From NCBI GenBank assembly GCA_032622095.1, contig CP136065.1, forward strand, positions 208,174,151 through 208,238,150: a stretch of 64,000 nucleotides of DNA. The letters are read 5' to 3'. The position numbers and the translations under genes are program-made. The notes under the pieces are model-generated. The model saw nothing but the letters and a program-made list of their open reading frames with translations, searched no databases and had not been told where the DNA came from. This stretch comes from Siphonodentalium dalli (taxonomy: Eukaryota; Mollusca; Scaphopoda; Gadilida; Siphonodentaliidae). This document shows positions 1 through 10,408 of this stretch, one piece after another; the first letter of the stretch is position 1, and every line of letters starts with the position of its first letter.

Positions 1-15
1 TGAGGTGTAAGCAGA

Positions 16-60
16 ATGAGGTCCCCAGGGGGTGAATTTGGTGATGCTAGCCCCCTATTT
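16..60. repeat. Copy of a dispersed foldback repeat
   Basis: The sequence beginning AGAATGAGGTCCCCAG and continuing into GGTGAATTTGGTGATGCTAG recurs at 2708, 3047 and, in inverted form, around 3230-3296. The copy here is a single arm without its inverted partner. It is non-coding as far as can be seen, and no family name is known to me. Confidence 0.6.
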
Positions 61-285
61 CAAGGCTTGAGTTCCATGAATATTCAGAGTTTCGTTCATA
101 ATTTTTTAGCAATTCATACATTGTCGCATGAAAAATTCAAATATGTCATCACTGATCGATGTAAGTCCCCTCGACATTCTGACGCCTTGATGTTACCTCC
201 AGACTCTCCCGATCTGAAGATGACGTCATCAGTATGTCCTCTGAAATCCTCACCTAAGGGTGATCATTTGTTTGTCTCTTGGACC

Positions 286-1400
286 TTATTGGAATGTTGG
301 TAATTTGCAAATTTCATAAAGAGTGGTAGCATTGTTATTGGTGTAATGGAGGACTTCTTGAGTTGTCTCTCCTCTGATGATGGCTACACACTCTGCTATT
401 TCCCCCAATAAGGCCGGAGAAGTGTACGGTCGTCCCGACATCTGCTTGTTGAAATAGGGTGCATCTGTCTCCAATATTAGCCGATCTTTAGGAATAGCTG
501 CTATGCAGCCTTTTGTGGATTGGCGAACCAGAAACATGACCCATTGATTCCGAAATAAGTATTTCGAAACCGATCACTCCATGCTTGGACGATATCTGGA
601 GTACCCATGAAGGAGTGGAAATGGAATTTCCTTCTGGATAGACACTCACTTGAGCAGATGTTGAGACCAACATGACTGACGTCCCTTGACCATGGGTCGC
701 TTTTGTCGCCATGCAAGTGTAGTACAATTGGCTTTTCCGCTACTGTCTTGGTGTGGTACAGTAGTCTGGTGAAAGCCAAATCCTGATCATAACGACCTTG
801 TGGCGTGATACCGCGGATAGATCGGTCCAGCCCGATTTCTCCAACAGCTGTGACATGTGGGTCGTTTATTAGCTGGATCCATCTAGTAAATATGCTAACA
901 TCAGTTAGCAGATGATATTGTTTGGGATGGACCCCCACTGCTGTCTTCCAATATGGGATGATGTTTGGGTATTCCAGTGGATCGCACATCACATTTACAC
1001 CACCGATGACCGTAACCGGAACCCTAGGCATTAGTTGGGTGATACTTGTCCGAATTGCCTCCATTGGTGATGTTAGTGACACGTGGATGCTTTTGCAAAG
1101 ACGATTGAGGTGAAAATGCGTATCAATCGCCATCAATGCCTGGGCCCTTTGATCTGGTCTTGCTGCACTGTGTGGTGGAGCTGTTGATTGCGACGGCCTT
1201 TGAGGCGTCGTTTCTTTCGGTGGTGGACCTTGCTTGGTGGCTTCTTTTCGAGTGGCCTTCTGTTGTGTTGGCTGCCTTGGGGCAGTCTTTTGTGGTGGCT
1301 GCTTTGTGGCAGACTTCTGTGTTGGCTGCTTTGGAGCAGTCGTTTGTTTAGTTACAGGTTTTAATAGCTCCTTATGAGGGGCCTTTTGTTGAGGCTTCAT
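286..1400 (-). pseudogene. TatD-like metal-dependent hydrolase, frameshifted near its 3' end
   Basis: TatD enzymes are TIM-barrel, metal-dependent DNases. The first reading frame (1400 down to 501, 299 codons) opens with about 88 residues of Lys/Thr/Pro/Gln-rich low complexity. The barrel follows: the HxH metal motif DTHFHL at residues 93-98, GVHP at 156-159, GEIGLD at 187-192, HLHG at 228-231 and an FHSF segment near 261. The conserved C-terminal ETDAPY motif is absent from this frame. It lies in a second frame (537 down to 286, residues 23-28) that overlaps the first by 37 bp, so a single indel near 530-540 splits the domain. This is either a sequencing error or a pseudogene; nearby decay favours a pseudogene. 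The domain call is firm. The basic low-complexity N-terminus is unusual for TatD, and the true start may lie further upstream. Confidence 0.82.
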
Positions 1401-1591
1401 CGGGTTGCAGTATGGCCTTGGAAATAATAATAACCTGCTGCAATTTGTGCATTGGGAGCGTTTTCTGGCATCGTTCCTCTATTTAAATCACTAATTTCCT
1501 TTTTCACTCGCTCCCTTGCCCCTTTGTCTTTATTAAGTGTGTGGATCTCCCTGATGATATCATGCCGTCCTATTTGGGACTGCTTTTTAGC
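1398..1591 (-). pseudogene. Coding fragment immediately upstream of the TatD-like frame
   Basis: The minus strand is open in another frame from about 1591 to a TGA at 1398-1400. It encodes a charged helical stretch (HDIIREIHTLNKDKGARER, then VKKEISDLNRG). The TGA overlaps the ATG of the TatD-like frame as ATGA. In the TatD frame itself the sequence just before that ATG is also open and contains a CTNC pair and a further Cys, suggesting a broken zinc-binding segment joined to the TatD domain. I read this as the N-terminal part of the same gene after another frameshift. The upstream side is cut off by the repeat that starts near 1584. The function is unknown. Confidence 0.4.
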
Positions 1592-2530
1592 TCACCTGAG
1601 ACGAAGTCTCCGGTGGAGCTATAGTCATCACTCCTCGTCCGTCGTCTGTCCGTCCGTCCGTCAACTTTTTTAAAAACATCTTCTCCTCTGAAACCATCAT
1701 ACCGAATTGGTTCATATTTGGTGTGGATGTTCCCTAGGTGACTCTCATTCAGATTTGTTCAAATGAGGTCACTGGGTCAAATAGTTGTGAAACCAGGGCC
1801 ATAACTCTATTCCTCCACAGTAATTCTTACAACGACTTCTTGTCCATAACCATTGTGCCGATTTAGCTAATATTTGGTATGGAGGGTCCTTGGGGTACTG
1901 GTGTTCAGATTTGTTCAAATGAGGTCACCCGGTCAATTAGTTGAGAAACCAGGGCCATAACTCATAGTAATTCTTACAATGACTTCTTCTAAAAAAATAT
2001 TTGGCCGATTTAGCTTATATTATGTACAGAGAGACCTTGGGTGACTGGGGTTCAGATTTGTTCAAATTGGGTCACTGGGTCAATTAGGGGCAGAGCCAGG
2101 GACATAACTCTAAAAACCAAAAAATTACATTTTTGCATTTTGATCATATTTGGTGTGGATGTTCCCTAGGTGACTGTCATTCAGATTTGTTCAAATGAGG
2201 TCACTGTGTCAAACATTTGCGAAACCAGGGCCATAACTATATTCCTCCTTGGTAATTCTTATAACGACTTCTTGTCAAGAACCATTATGCCGATTTAGTT
2301 TATATTTGGTATGTGGGGTCATTGAATGACTGGGGTTCAGATTTGTTCAAATGGGGTCACTGGGTCAAATAGGGGTGGAGCCAGGGCCATAATTCCCCAA
2401 AAAATAATAAAAAATTCAGGAACTCCTTTTAACATACAAATTTGTTTTATCACCCCCCCCCCCACATGACCCAGAACCCCACCCTGCCCCCAACCAACAG
2501 CATTCCACCCTATCTCACCTCCTAACTCAC
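1584..2530 (+). mobile_element. Pearl/HINE-like non-autonomous element A with tandem core
   Basis: The start is a hairpin-forming AGCTCACCTGAGACGAAG...GGAGCTA, followed by a GTCC/GTCCGT microsatellite and four to five degenerate units of roughly 170-180 bp. Each unit carries the core phrases GATTTGTTCAAATGAGGTCAC and CCAGGGCCATAACTCTATTCC, and a homopolymer C tract lies at 2452-2464. Hairpin, microsatellite and tandem core in that order is the layout described for Pearl elements of bivalves and for HINEs, which are non-autonomous relatives of Helentrons. No transposase is encoded. The right boundary is approximate. Confidence 0.6.
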
Positions 2531-3466
2531 AGGTAAATAAAGTATTCTGTAGCTATAGGCAGAGTCCCCAGGAGTGTATTCATGTCATTCATAATTTAAA
2601 TGAGATTAATGGTGTTATCAATGAAGCACCCTTGTTGTTTACATTATCACTCAGTGGTCATTAAAATCAGATTAATTGCATTTCCTCCAAGAGTGTCTGG
2701 CATTTTTAGAATGAGGTTCCCAGAGGGTGAATTCATGTTGCCCCACACAGCAGGCTAGCATAACCAAATACACCTTCTGAGAACCTTATTCTGCTTAGGC
2801 CTCATCTTCTGGGAAGTATCTAGAGTCTCAAGATCTCATTCTGCTTAGGCCTCATCTTCTGGGAAGTATCTATAGTATCAAATTTACATTGTTGTTAGTT
2901 AAATTTCCCTGCTAGGAAGTTTCTGTATCCCTTAATTTGCAGAAGATAAAATTCATGATTGAGGTGCCCAATGGGTGAACATCACCAATTTCAACTGGGG
3001 AACTTCAATCTTATTCTAGGTCTTCCATAGCAGTTGAGAGCCTTATCAGAATGAGATCCCCAGAGGGTGAATTTAGTGATACTAGCCCGCTGTGCAGGAT
3101 AGCGTCACTAAATTCACCCTCTGGGGACCTCATTCTGCAAATAACAGACAGACTATCTCAAGACTTGATTGTATAATACAGTGTGTTGCTTGAGGCCAGA
3201 CATGCACAATGTAGGAACAGACATGCTTTTAGTGATACCATCCCACACAGTGGGCTAGCATCACCAAATTCACCATTTGGAGACCTCATTCTGCTTAGGC
3301 CTCATCTTCTGGGAAGTATCTATAGTATCAAATTTACATTGTTGTTAGTTAAATTTCCCTTCTAGGAAGTTTCTATATCCCCTAATTTGCAGAAGATAAA
3401 ATTCATAATTGAGGGGCCCAATGGGTGAATATCACCAACTTCAACTGGGGAACTTAATTTTTATCC
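2531..3466. repeat. Non-coding block with a 450 bp direct duplication and foldback repeats
   Basis: No gene is seen here. The segment beginning AGGCCTCATCTTCTGGGAAG at 2847 is repeated at 3297 and the match runs for about 165 bp, an offset of 450 bp. Foldback repeats at 2708-2793 and 3047-3137, and a half copy near 3230-3296, lie within or between the two copies. Confidence 0.6.
3047..3137. repeat. 91 bp foldback (inverted repeat) element
   Basis: The left arm CAGAATGAGATCCCCAGAGG and its continuation GTGAATTTAGTGA are mirrored by TCACTAAATTCACCCTCTGG and GGACCTCATTCTG, giving arms of about 33 bp around a loop of about 25 bp. A more diverged copy occupies 2708-2793. No clear target-site duplication was identified. 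Confidence 0.65.
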
Positions 3467-3960
3467 TTATCAGATTTGTGAAAATGGGATCACAAAGTCA
3501 AATAAGGGCAGAGCAAGAGACTTAACTATTTCACTACATAGTAATTCTTAAAATATGTTTGCAAGAACTAGTTGGCTTATATAGAATGGAATGTTCTTCC
3601 TTGACTGCAATTCAGATTTTTTTAATGGGGTCACCTGGTCAAATAGGGGCCAAACGAAGGACAGTTTCCCTCTTAATATGCTTCCTTCACAAGGACCATC
3701 AGGTCTATTTGACTGATATTTATGATATGTATGAAGGGTTCTTTGGTGTCTGGGATTCAAATTTATTCAGATGGGGTCACCAGGTTAAATAGGGTGGGAC
3801 CAGGGACATAACTATATGTCTCTATAGTAATTCTTAAAATGTCTTCTCAAGAGAGTTTGGACTATTTAGCTTACATATAGTATGGAGGAATCAGGAGGAT
3901 CCTTTAGTGACTGAGATTCAGATTTGTTAAAATGAGGTCAACCTGTCAAGAAATGGCAGG
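3467..3960 (+). repeat. Decayed tandem-core units related to element A
   Basis: Phrases such as CAGATTTGTGAAAATGGGATCAC, AGGGACATAACTATATGTC and TAGTAATTCTTAAAATGTC recur at roughly 170-190 bp spacing and match the core of element A with many substitutions. They are probably an older copy of the same family that has lost its hairpin end. Short open frames here look accidental. Confidence 0.5.
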
Positions 3961-4115
3961 CTATGGGGAGTTAACACGTTTGTGTCTAATAAAATCATCG
4001 AAATACCAAATTCATTAAAACATCTACCTTGGAACCACCTGACTGATTGGTCTGACATACATGTATTGTGTTTTGGGTCCATGGATAATTGGGCTTCAAA
4101 CATGTTTAAATGGTT

Positions 4116-4490
4116 TTAGAAAAAGGCGCTTGTGAGATTGGAAATTTCCAACAATTGAGAAAGTTTGAGGTGTCGATTCCAACCTAAGACTTGGGAGTCT
4201 GGATCCCGGTCGGGAGGGGACTTGTTGAGCTGGAGGAGGGGGGTGATCAGTAGTGTACAGTTGGCAATTTCAAGGTGGATTTTTACCAAGCTACATACTT
4301 GAAGTCTCTCTAGCCACATATCCTGTTTAAATCTACTTCTTTTAAAGTGATTATGAAAAGTGCTGACTGTTTTGGTCTCCAGAGTCCCAGTCTTATCAGT
4401 CTTTGCAGTCTGGTGAGCGACCCCACAGTCATTGACTGTCTTGTGTTGACAAAATTGTCTGGCATCAGCGTCTTTTAATAAATTGACCAT
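4116..4490 (-). CDS. Unassigned open reading frame, 124 codons
   Basis: The start is the ATG at 4490 on the minus strand. The product begins with a Cys/His cluster (CQHKTVNDCGVAH, residues about 14-26) and is Lys/Thr-rich to about residue 45. The C-terminal half is hydrophobic and was not recognised. The frame overlaps the next coding fragment (4475-4960) by 16 bp and lies on the same strand as the gag-like and TatD-like frames. It may be part of the same broken gene or a chance frame. There is no functional call. Confidence 0.25.
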   Translation of the reverse strand: MVNLLKDADARQFCQHKTVNDCGVAHQTAKTDKTGTLETKTVSTFHNHFKRSRFKQDMWLERLQVCSLVKIHLEIANCTLLITPLLQLNKSPPDRDPDSQVLGWNRHLKLSQLLEISNLTSAFF

Positions 4491-4960
4491 GGCTGCCAGG
4501 CATCGCCAATATATTTAATTAAACACGCTGGGGAGTTAATTGGATGCAGAGAAAATCCTAATTTTGGAATTGGCCAGCGATTGTCTCTGCACAAGGCTTG
4601 CATAGCGTCCAAATAATGTTTGCCTATTGGGACGGTTCTTGGAATTGTCGTATACGAGACATTTCGTTTGACTGTCTGGACCAATTGATCCAGTTTTTGG
4701 TTGTCCGTCCTTGTATCTGGCGATTTTGGAACTATTTGTTCTGCCAGATCGATCAAGTATTGGTATATCACTGGTCGGTAGGCGTGATGAAATTCTTGCT
4801 CCTCTCTCTACCCACCAGTGTGCTGGCATGTGTTGCGTTATGGAGTGACGCTTGGCCTTGCAGGCTTTTGATATACTCCGCAGTAGTCGAAGGGACACGG
4901 TGATTGATTCTTCACCTCATTCCTTAGTATTTCAGGTATTGATGGTGGAGCGTCATCTTT
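4475..4960 (-). pseudogene. Broken coding fragment with possible zinc-binding motif
   Basis: Three minus-strand frames join into one plausible protein segment. About 4960-4847 contains PCPFDYCGVYQKPARP, a CPxxxC pair that could begin a C2H2-like finger. A short second frame follows at about 4846-4772. The frame 4771-4475 encodes a helical domain (IYQYLIDLAEQIVPK, later IPRTVPIGKHYLDAMQALC). Codon content looks protein-coding in each, but two frameshifts separate them. Element B begins directly upstream at 4970 and may have cut the gene. The family is not recognised. The position between the gag-like and TatD-like frames suggests, but does not prove, that they were once one unit. Confidence 0.4.
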
Positions 4961-4969
4961 TAAAGGCCT

Positions 4970-7900
4970 TTTTAGCTCAACTTACTTTTGTAAGTTTGAG
5001 CTATTGCCATGGTTTGGCGTCCGTCGTCCGTGGAGCCGTGTGTCCGTCAACAATTTCCTTTGGCGCGGGCTACAGGTTGTAACTTTGGTCTGATCTTTAT
5101 GAAATTTGTCATGAATGTTGACATTGACATGTAGATGGGAACGAGTCATTTTGGGGTCATTCGGCCAAAAAACATGGCCGCTGCAGCCATCTTGGATTTC
5201 AAGATTCAATCCATTGGCGCGGCCTACAGGTCGTACTGTTCATCTGATCATCATGAAATTTGTCATTGATGTTAATAATGACATGTAGATGGGAACGAGT
5301 GATTTTGGTGTCGTTCGGCCAAAAAACATGGCTGCCAGCAGCCATCTTGGATTTTACTCTTTGCATGACTAAATCCTTTGGCGCGGGCTACAGGTTGTAC
5401 CTTTGGTCTAATCTTTATGAAATTTGTCATGAATGTTGACATTGACATGTAGATGGGAACGAATCATTGTGGGGTCATTTGGCCAAAAAACATGGCCGCT
5501 GGCGGCTATCTTAGATTTCAAAATTCAATCCATTGGCGCGGGCTACAGGTCATACTGTTCGTCTGATCATCATGAAATTTGTCATGGATGTTAATATTGA
5601 CATGTAGATGGGAATGAGTCATTTTGGGGTCGTTCGGCCAATAAACATGGCCGCCAGCAGCCATCTTGGATTTTACTCTTTGCATGACTAAATCCTTTGG
5701 CGCGGGCTACAGGTCGTAGCTTTGATCGGAACATCATAAAATTTGTCATGGATGTTAACAATGACATGTAGATGGGAACGAGTTATTTTGGGGTCGTTCG
5801 GGCCGAAAAACATGGCCGTCAGCAGCCATCTTGGATTTTACTCTTTGCATGACTAAATCCTTTGGCCCGGTCTACAGGTCGTACCTTTGGGCTACAGGTC
5901 GTACCTTTGGTCTGATCTTTATGAAATTTGTCATAAAATTTGTCATGGATGTTAACAATGACATGTAGATGGGAACGAGTCCTTTTGGGGTCATTCGGCC
6001 AAAAAACCTGGCTGCCAGCAGCCATCTTGGATTTTACTCTTTGCATGACTAAATCCTTTGGCGCGGGCTACAGGTCATTGTGTTGGTCGGAAGTTTATGA
6101 AATTTGTCATGGATGTTAACACTGACATGTAGATGGGAACGAGTGATTTTGGAGTCGTTCGGCCAAAAAACATGGCCGCCAGCAGCCATCTTGGATTTTA
6201 CTCTTTGCATGACTAAATCCTTTGGCGCGGGCTATAGGTTGCCTTTGGTCTAATCTTTATAAAATTTGTCATGAACGTTGACATTGACATGTAGATGGGA
6301 ACGAATCATTGTGGGGTCATTCGGCCAAAAAACATGGCCGCTGGTGGCCATCTTGGATTTCAAAATTCAATCCATAGGTCGTACTGTTCGTCTGATCATC
6401 ATGAAATTTGTCATGAATGATAACAATGACATGTAGATGGGATCGAGTCGTTTTGGGGTCATTCGGTCAAAAAACATGGCTGCCAGCAGCCATCTTGGAT
6501 TTTACTCTTTGCATGACTAAATCCTTCGGTGCGGGCTACAGGTCGTAGCTTTGGTCAGATGGTGATGAAATTTGTCATGAATTATAACAATGACATGTAG
6601 ATGGGAACGAGTCGTTTTGGGGTCATTCGGTCAAAAAACATGGCTGCCAGCGGCCATCTTGGATTTCAAAATTCAATCCATTGGCGCGGTCTACAGGTCG
6701 TACTGTTCGTCTGATCATCATGAAATTTGTAGGTCGTAGCTTTGGTCAGATCTTCATAAAATTTCTCATGGATGTTAACAATTATACGTAGATGGGAACG
6801 AGTCCTTTTGGGGTCAATTGGCCAAAAAAAATGGCCACCAGCAGCCATCTTGTATTTTACTCTTTGCATCACTAAATCCTTTGGCGCAGGTTAGACATTT
6901 CAATTGGCACCTTTCCTATTCCTCCATTTACTGTCAACCATTAAATTATTCCCCTACCTAAGTTGAGCTACAGTGTCATTGACACTTTCATACTCTTTGC
7001 ATGACTAAATCCTTTGGTGCGGGCTATAGGTTGCCTTTGGTCTAATCTTTATAAAATTTGTCATGAACGTTGACATTGACATGTAGATGGGAACGAATCA
7101 TTGTGGGGTCATTTGGCCAAAAAACATGGCCGCTGGCGGCCATCTTGGTTTTCAAAATTCAATCCATTGGCGCGGGCTACAGGTCGTACTTTTCGTCTGA
7201 TCATCATGAAATTTGTCTTGAATGATAACAATGACATGTAGATGGGATCGAGTCGTTTTGGGGTCATTCGGTCTAAAAACATGGCCGCCAGCAGCCATCT
7301 TGGATTTTACTCTTTACATGACTAAATCCTTTGGTGCGAGCTACAGGTCGTAGCTTTGGTCAGATGGTGATGAAATTTGTCATGAATTATAACAATGACA
7401 TGTAGATGGGAACAAGTCGTTTTTGGGTCATTCGGTCAAAAAACGTGGCCACCAGCATTTTACTCTTTGCATGACTAAATCCTTTGGCGTGGGCTACAGG
7501 TCATACCTTTGGTCTGATCTTTATTAAATTTGTCATGGATGTTAACACTGACATGTAGATGGGAACGAGTGATTTTGGAGTCGTTCGGCCAAAAAACATG
7601 GCCGCCAGCAGCCATCATGGATTTTACTCTTTGCATGTCTAAATCCTTTGGCACGTGCTACAGGTTGTACCTTTGGTCTAATCTTTATGAAATTTGTCAT
7701 GAATGTTGACATTGACATGTAGATGGGAACGACTCATTTTGAGGTCATTCGGCCGAAAACATGTTCAAAATTCAATCCATTGGCGCGGTCTACAGGTCGT
7801 ACTGTTCGTCTGATCATCATGAAATTTGTAGGTCGTAGCTTTGGTCAGATCTTCATAAAATTTGTCATGGATGTTAACAATTATACGTAGATGGGAACGA

Positions 7901-8076
7901 GTCCTTTTGGGGTCAATTGGCCAAAAAAAATGGCCACCAGCAGCCATCTTGTATTTTACTCTTTGCATCACTAAATCCTTTGGCGCAGGTTAGCACCTTT
8001 CCTATTCCTCCATTTACTGTCAACCATTAAATTATTCCCCTACCTAAGTTGAGCTACAGTGTCATTGACACTTTCA
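4970..8076 (+). mobile_element. Pearl/HINE-like non-autonomous element B, about 17 tandem core units
   Basis: The left end is the hairpin AGCTCAACTTACTTTTGTAA...GTTTGAGCTA (4976-5005) followed by a GTCC-type microsatellite. The body is about 17 units of roughly 150-165 bp, each with GACATGTAGATGGGAACGAG, GGCCAAAAAACATGGCCGCC and CCATCTTGGATTTTACTC. The right end holds the hairpin AGTGTCATTGACACT at 8058-8072. Between those ends there is no credible gene; short frames at 5819, 6666 and 7765 are the same core read repeatedly. The element abuts the gag-like frame (ending at 8054) on one side and another coding fragment (4960) on the other, so it probably interrupted a gene. Exact termini are inferred. 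Confidence 0.65.
6660..8076 (+). repeat. Segmental duplication inside element B that copies its 3' end
   Basis: The stretch about 6663-6990 recurs at about 7762-8076, an offset of about 1.09-1.10 kb. Both copies end in the same unique tail, CCTATTCCTCCATTTACTG through AGTGTCATTGACACTTTCAT. The first copy carries about 13 extra bases near 6891-6907. The element therefore contains two copies of its own 3' terminus in tandem, separated by more core units. Confidence 0.7.
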
Positions 8077-9295
8077 TTCTTGACGAAGCGTCAAATTTTA
8101 ACCCTGAAACAAAATGTTTGGTGATGTCACTCTTTGGTATTTGTGATGGCAGTTTGACATCTTTTGTTACTGGTATGGGTGACCCTTTTGGTGTGTTTAA
8201 CAGGTTGTTAATATCTTGGAGAATGTTTAAATCAGCGTTCCCCAATTCCCCTTCTATTGTTCCCCTATCTGTAGATGATTCTATTATGTTACTGAGGATT
8301 TTGCCTGATTCCAAAGAGGGATCTTTTGGCTCACATCCAATTGCAATTGTTGATTCCAAAGTGGAATCTTCTGTTGGTTGTGGTGGCAATTTGATGTCAG
8401 TTAATTTTTGGTTAATTTGATCAAGAGAAGTTTCCACATGGCCCATCTTGTTTTCTATTGAGAAAACTTTTGATTTTAAGGTATTGACCTCAACATTCAA
8501 AGGCACATATGGTGTTGGTGATGTTGATCGTGAATGATCATTTGAATTTTGTCGACCATTTGAATTTTGTCGATTATTTGAGTATTGGCGATTATTTGAA
8601 TATTGGCGATTATTAAAGTTCTGACGGCCATATGAATTCTGGCGACCATTTGAATTTTGTCGTCTGTATAAATAATTACTATTTTCATTTCTATTGTAAT
8701 TATTGTTATTGTCTTGATTATTATTGTATTTATCGTTCCTCCATGGTGGACGATTATTTGATAATGCACAAACATTTGCCTCGTCGTCATCCTCCGACTC
8801 TGAGGAGGCTGAAGTTGATAATTGCCTTAGTTCACGCTTCAATTTGCTAGTACCATAAATTGCTTGATGGGAGTATTGGTACCATCTTAATTGATTTATG
8901 GCACTCTCCATATTTGGAGGTCTTTTATTGGCAACTGATTCACCTGCTTCATGATCACTACACCCATGGCAAAATTTATTGAGTGCTTGCTGCACTATGA
9001 ATTCATGTGGACATGTTTCGAATGCACGTGTAGCAGATTCCAAGACTGTGTCAGCCCAATCCTCTAAGGATTGTTTTGAATCTTGTTTTAGCTGATGGAA
9101 TGCAAGTTGAACGGTCTCAGCTAGATCATGATAACCGAAACGTGTTTGCAAAAGCTCTATGAGTTCAACAAACTGTATATCAGGATCATTATTTACAATT
9201 CTTGTGTAGTGTTCACTGGCCTTACCAGTCAAACAACAACAAAGAGCATATTTTCTTTCTTCTACAGTCCATTGAGAGGTACATTGTATTTGCAT
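8054..9295 (-). pseudogene. Gag capsid-like domain of an LTR-type retroelement
   Basis: The 413-codon frame matches the Retrotrans_gag pattern: a W near residue 9, ERKYALCCCLTGKASEHY at about 13-30, LIELLQTRFGYHD near 46-58, and an FHQLKQDSKQSLEDWA segment near 66-81. It is followed by an acidic SSESEDDDE stretch, an Asn/Arg-rich repeat (RRQNSNGRQNSYGRQ and variants, about 190-250) and a coiled-coil-like KSKVFSIENKMGHVETSLDQ near 276. The start of the domain lies in the adjoining frame (9222-10181), so a frameshift at about 9285-9300 breaks it. The frame ends within the right terminus of element B, which suggests the original C-terminus was lost by insertion. No protease or reverse transcriptase follows. 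Confidence 0.7.
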
Positions 9296-10181
9296 ATGAT
9301 AGGAATTTGAGACGAAAACTTTGCCATCCTAATGCATCTGCACTGTCATAAGTTAAACTTTTCGGAGTCACGACACGACGGTTTTGATTATTGGCTCTTT
9401 GCCCACCATGATTATCAACATTTTGTTGATTATTCTCGGGCACAATTATTTCCTGCAACTCGGGGACTGGTTCATATTGTGGATGAATTGGTGGTGGTTG
9501 AAATTGCTGCATTTGCGGTTGAAATTGCTGCATTTGCGGTTGAAATTGTTGCATTTGCAGTTGAAATTGTTGCATTTGCGGTTGAAATTGTTGCATTTGC
9601 TGTTGAAAGTGTTGAGGTTGAAATTGTTGCATGTTTGGTTGAGGTTGAAATTTTTGCATGTTCTGTTGAGGTTGATGTGGTTGAAGTGGTTGTTGTGGTT
9701 GAGGTTGTTGCTGTTGTAGTTGGGGTTGTTGCTGTTGTGGTTGTTGTGGTTGAGGTTGTTGTGGTTGTGGTGGTTGTTGTTGTGGTTGAGTTTGTTGTTG
9801 TGGTTGAGGTGGTTGATGTTGAAACTGTAGTGGGGGTTGAAACTGTGGTGGAGGTTGAAACTGTGGTTGTGGACATGACATAGTCTGGTGTTGCATACCT
9901 ATATGAGGCATGTTTTGATTCTGAACACCTGCTTGAGTGTTCATTTGTGTTTGAGAATGACCATGAATTGGAACAACCTGTTGAGGCGCAACCGGATTAT
10001 AAATTGGTGGAGGTTGATTTTGATATGAAGCCGGTTGATGTGTTGTGGTTTGCGGATGAGCATATTGTTGGAATGAAACACCCGGTTGAGGCGTTATTTG
10101 TGATTGAGTATTATTTTGAATTTGAGCACCTGGTTGGGGTGTTATTTGGTATTGAATATTTGGTTGATGGTTGACTCCCAT
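9222..10181 (-). pseudogene. Pro/Gln-rich linker leading into the gag domain
   Basis: About 250 residues of PQ, QPQ and QQ repeats, encoded by CAA/CAG-rich sequence (9476-9880), precede a short globular end. That end, SADALGWQSFRLKFLSYAN near residues 283-301, is the first helix of the gag domain that continues in the next frame. The repeat is an expansion-prone tract, and its opposite strand gives long spurious Val/Leu frames. The frame overlaps its neighbours by 74 and 40 bp, consistent with one original gene of roughly 1100 codons cut by several indels. Confidence 0.55.
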
Positions 10182-10408
10182 TGAGTTATTTGTGGTTGAG
10201 CAAAGTTTTGAAATCCTTGTGCCTGAGATATTTGTACATTTGATTGTGTTGTAACTAGTGGAGTCATAATTGGTGTTACCTGAGATTGACTCATTTGAGG
10301 CTGTGAAATATTCATATGAGCTATTTGTAATGTGCCAGTTTTTTGTACTTGAGGTTGAGGTACATTTTGTTGAGTTGATGTAGCACCTGTTATTGCCTGA
10401 TTGGGCAT
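10142..10408 (-). pseudogene. Short Gln/Thr-rich frame bridging two larger frames
   Basis: The 88 codons are of the same Gln/Pro/Thr-rich composition as the next segment (PQVQKTGTLQIAHMNISQPQ and similar). The frame overlaps the upstream helix-hairpin-helix frame by 19 bp and the downstream Pro/Gln frame by 40 bp. I read it as the middle piece of one frameshifted coding region, not as a separate gene. Confidence 0.45.

Noticed and set aside
5819-7971. Repeated 68-75 codon minus-strand frames in element B
   Set aside because: They are the same core unit read repeatedly and have no independent coding evidence.
9332-9883. Long plus-strand frames rich in Val/Glu/Leu and a minus frame rich in Thr/Ser at 9472-9876
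   Set aside because: They are alternative readings of the CAA/CAG repeat that encodes the Pro/Gln linker on the minus strand.
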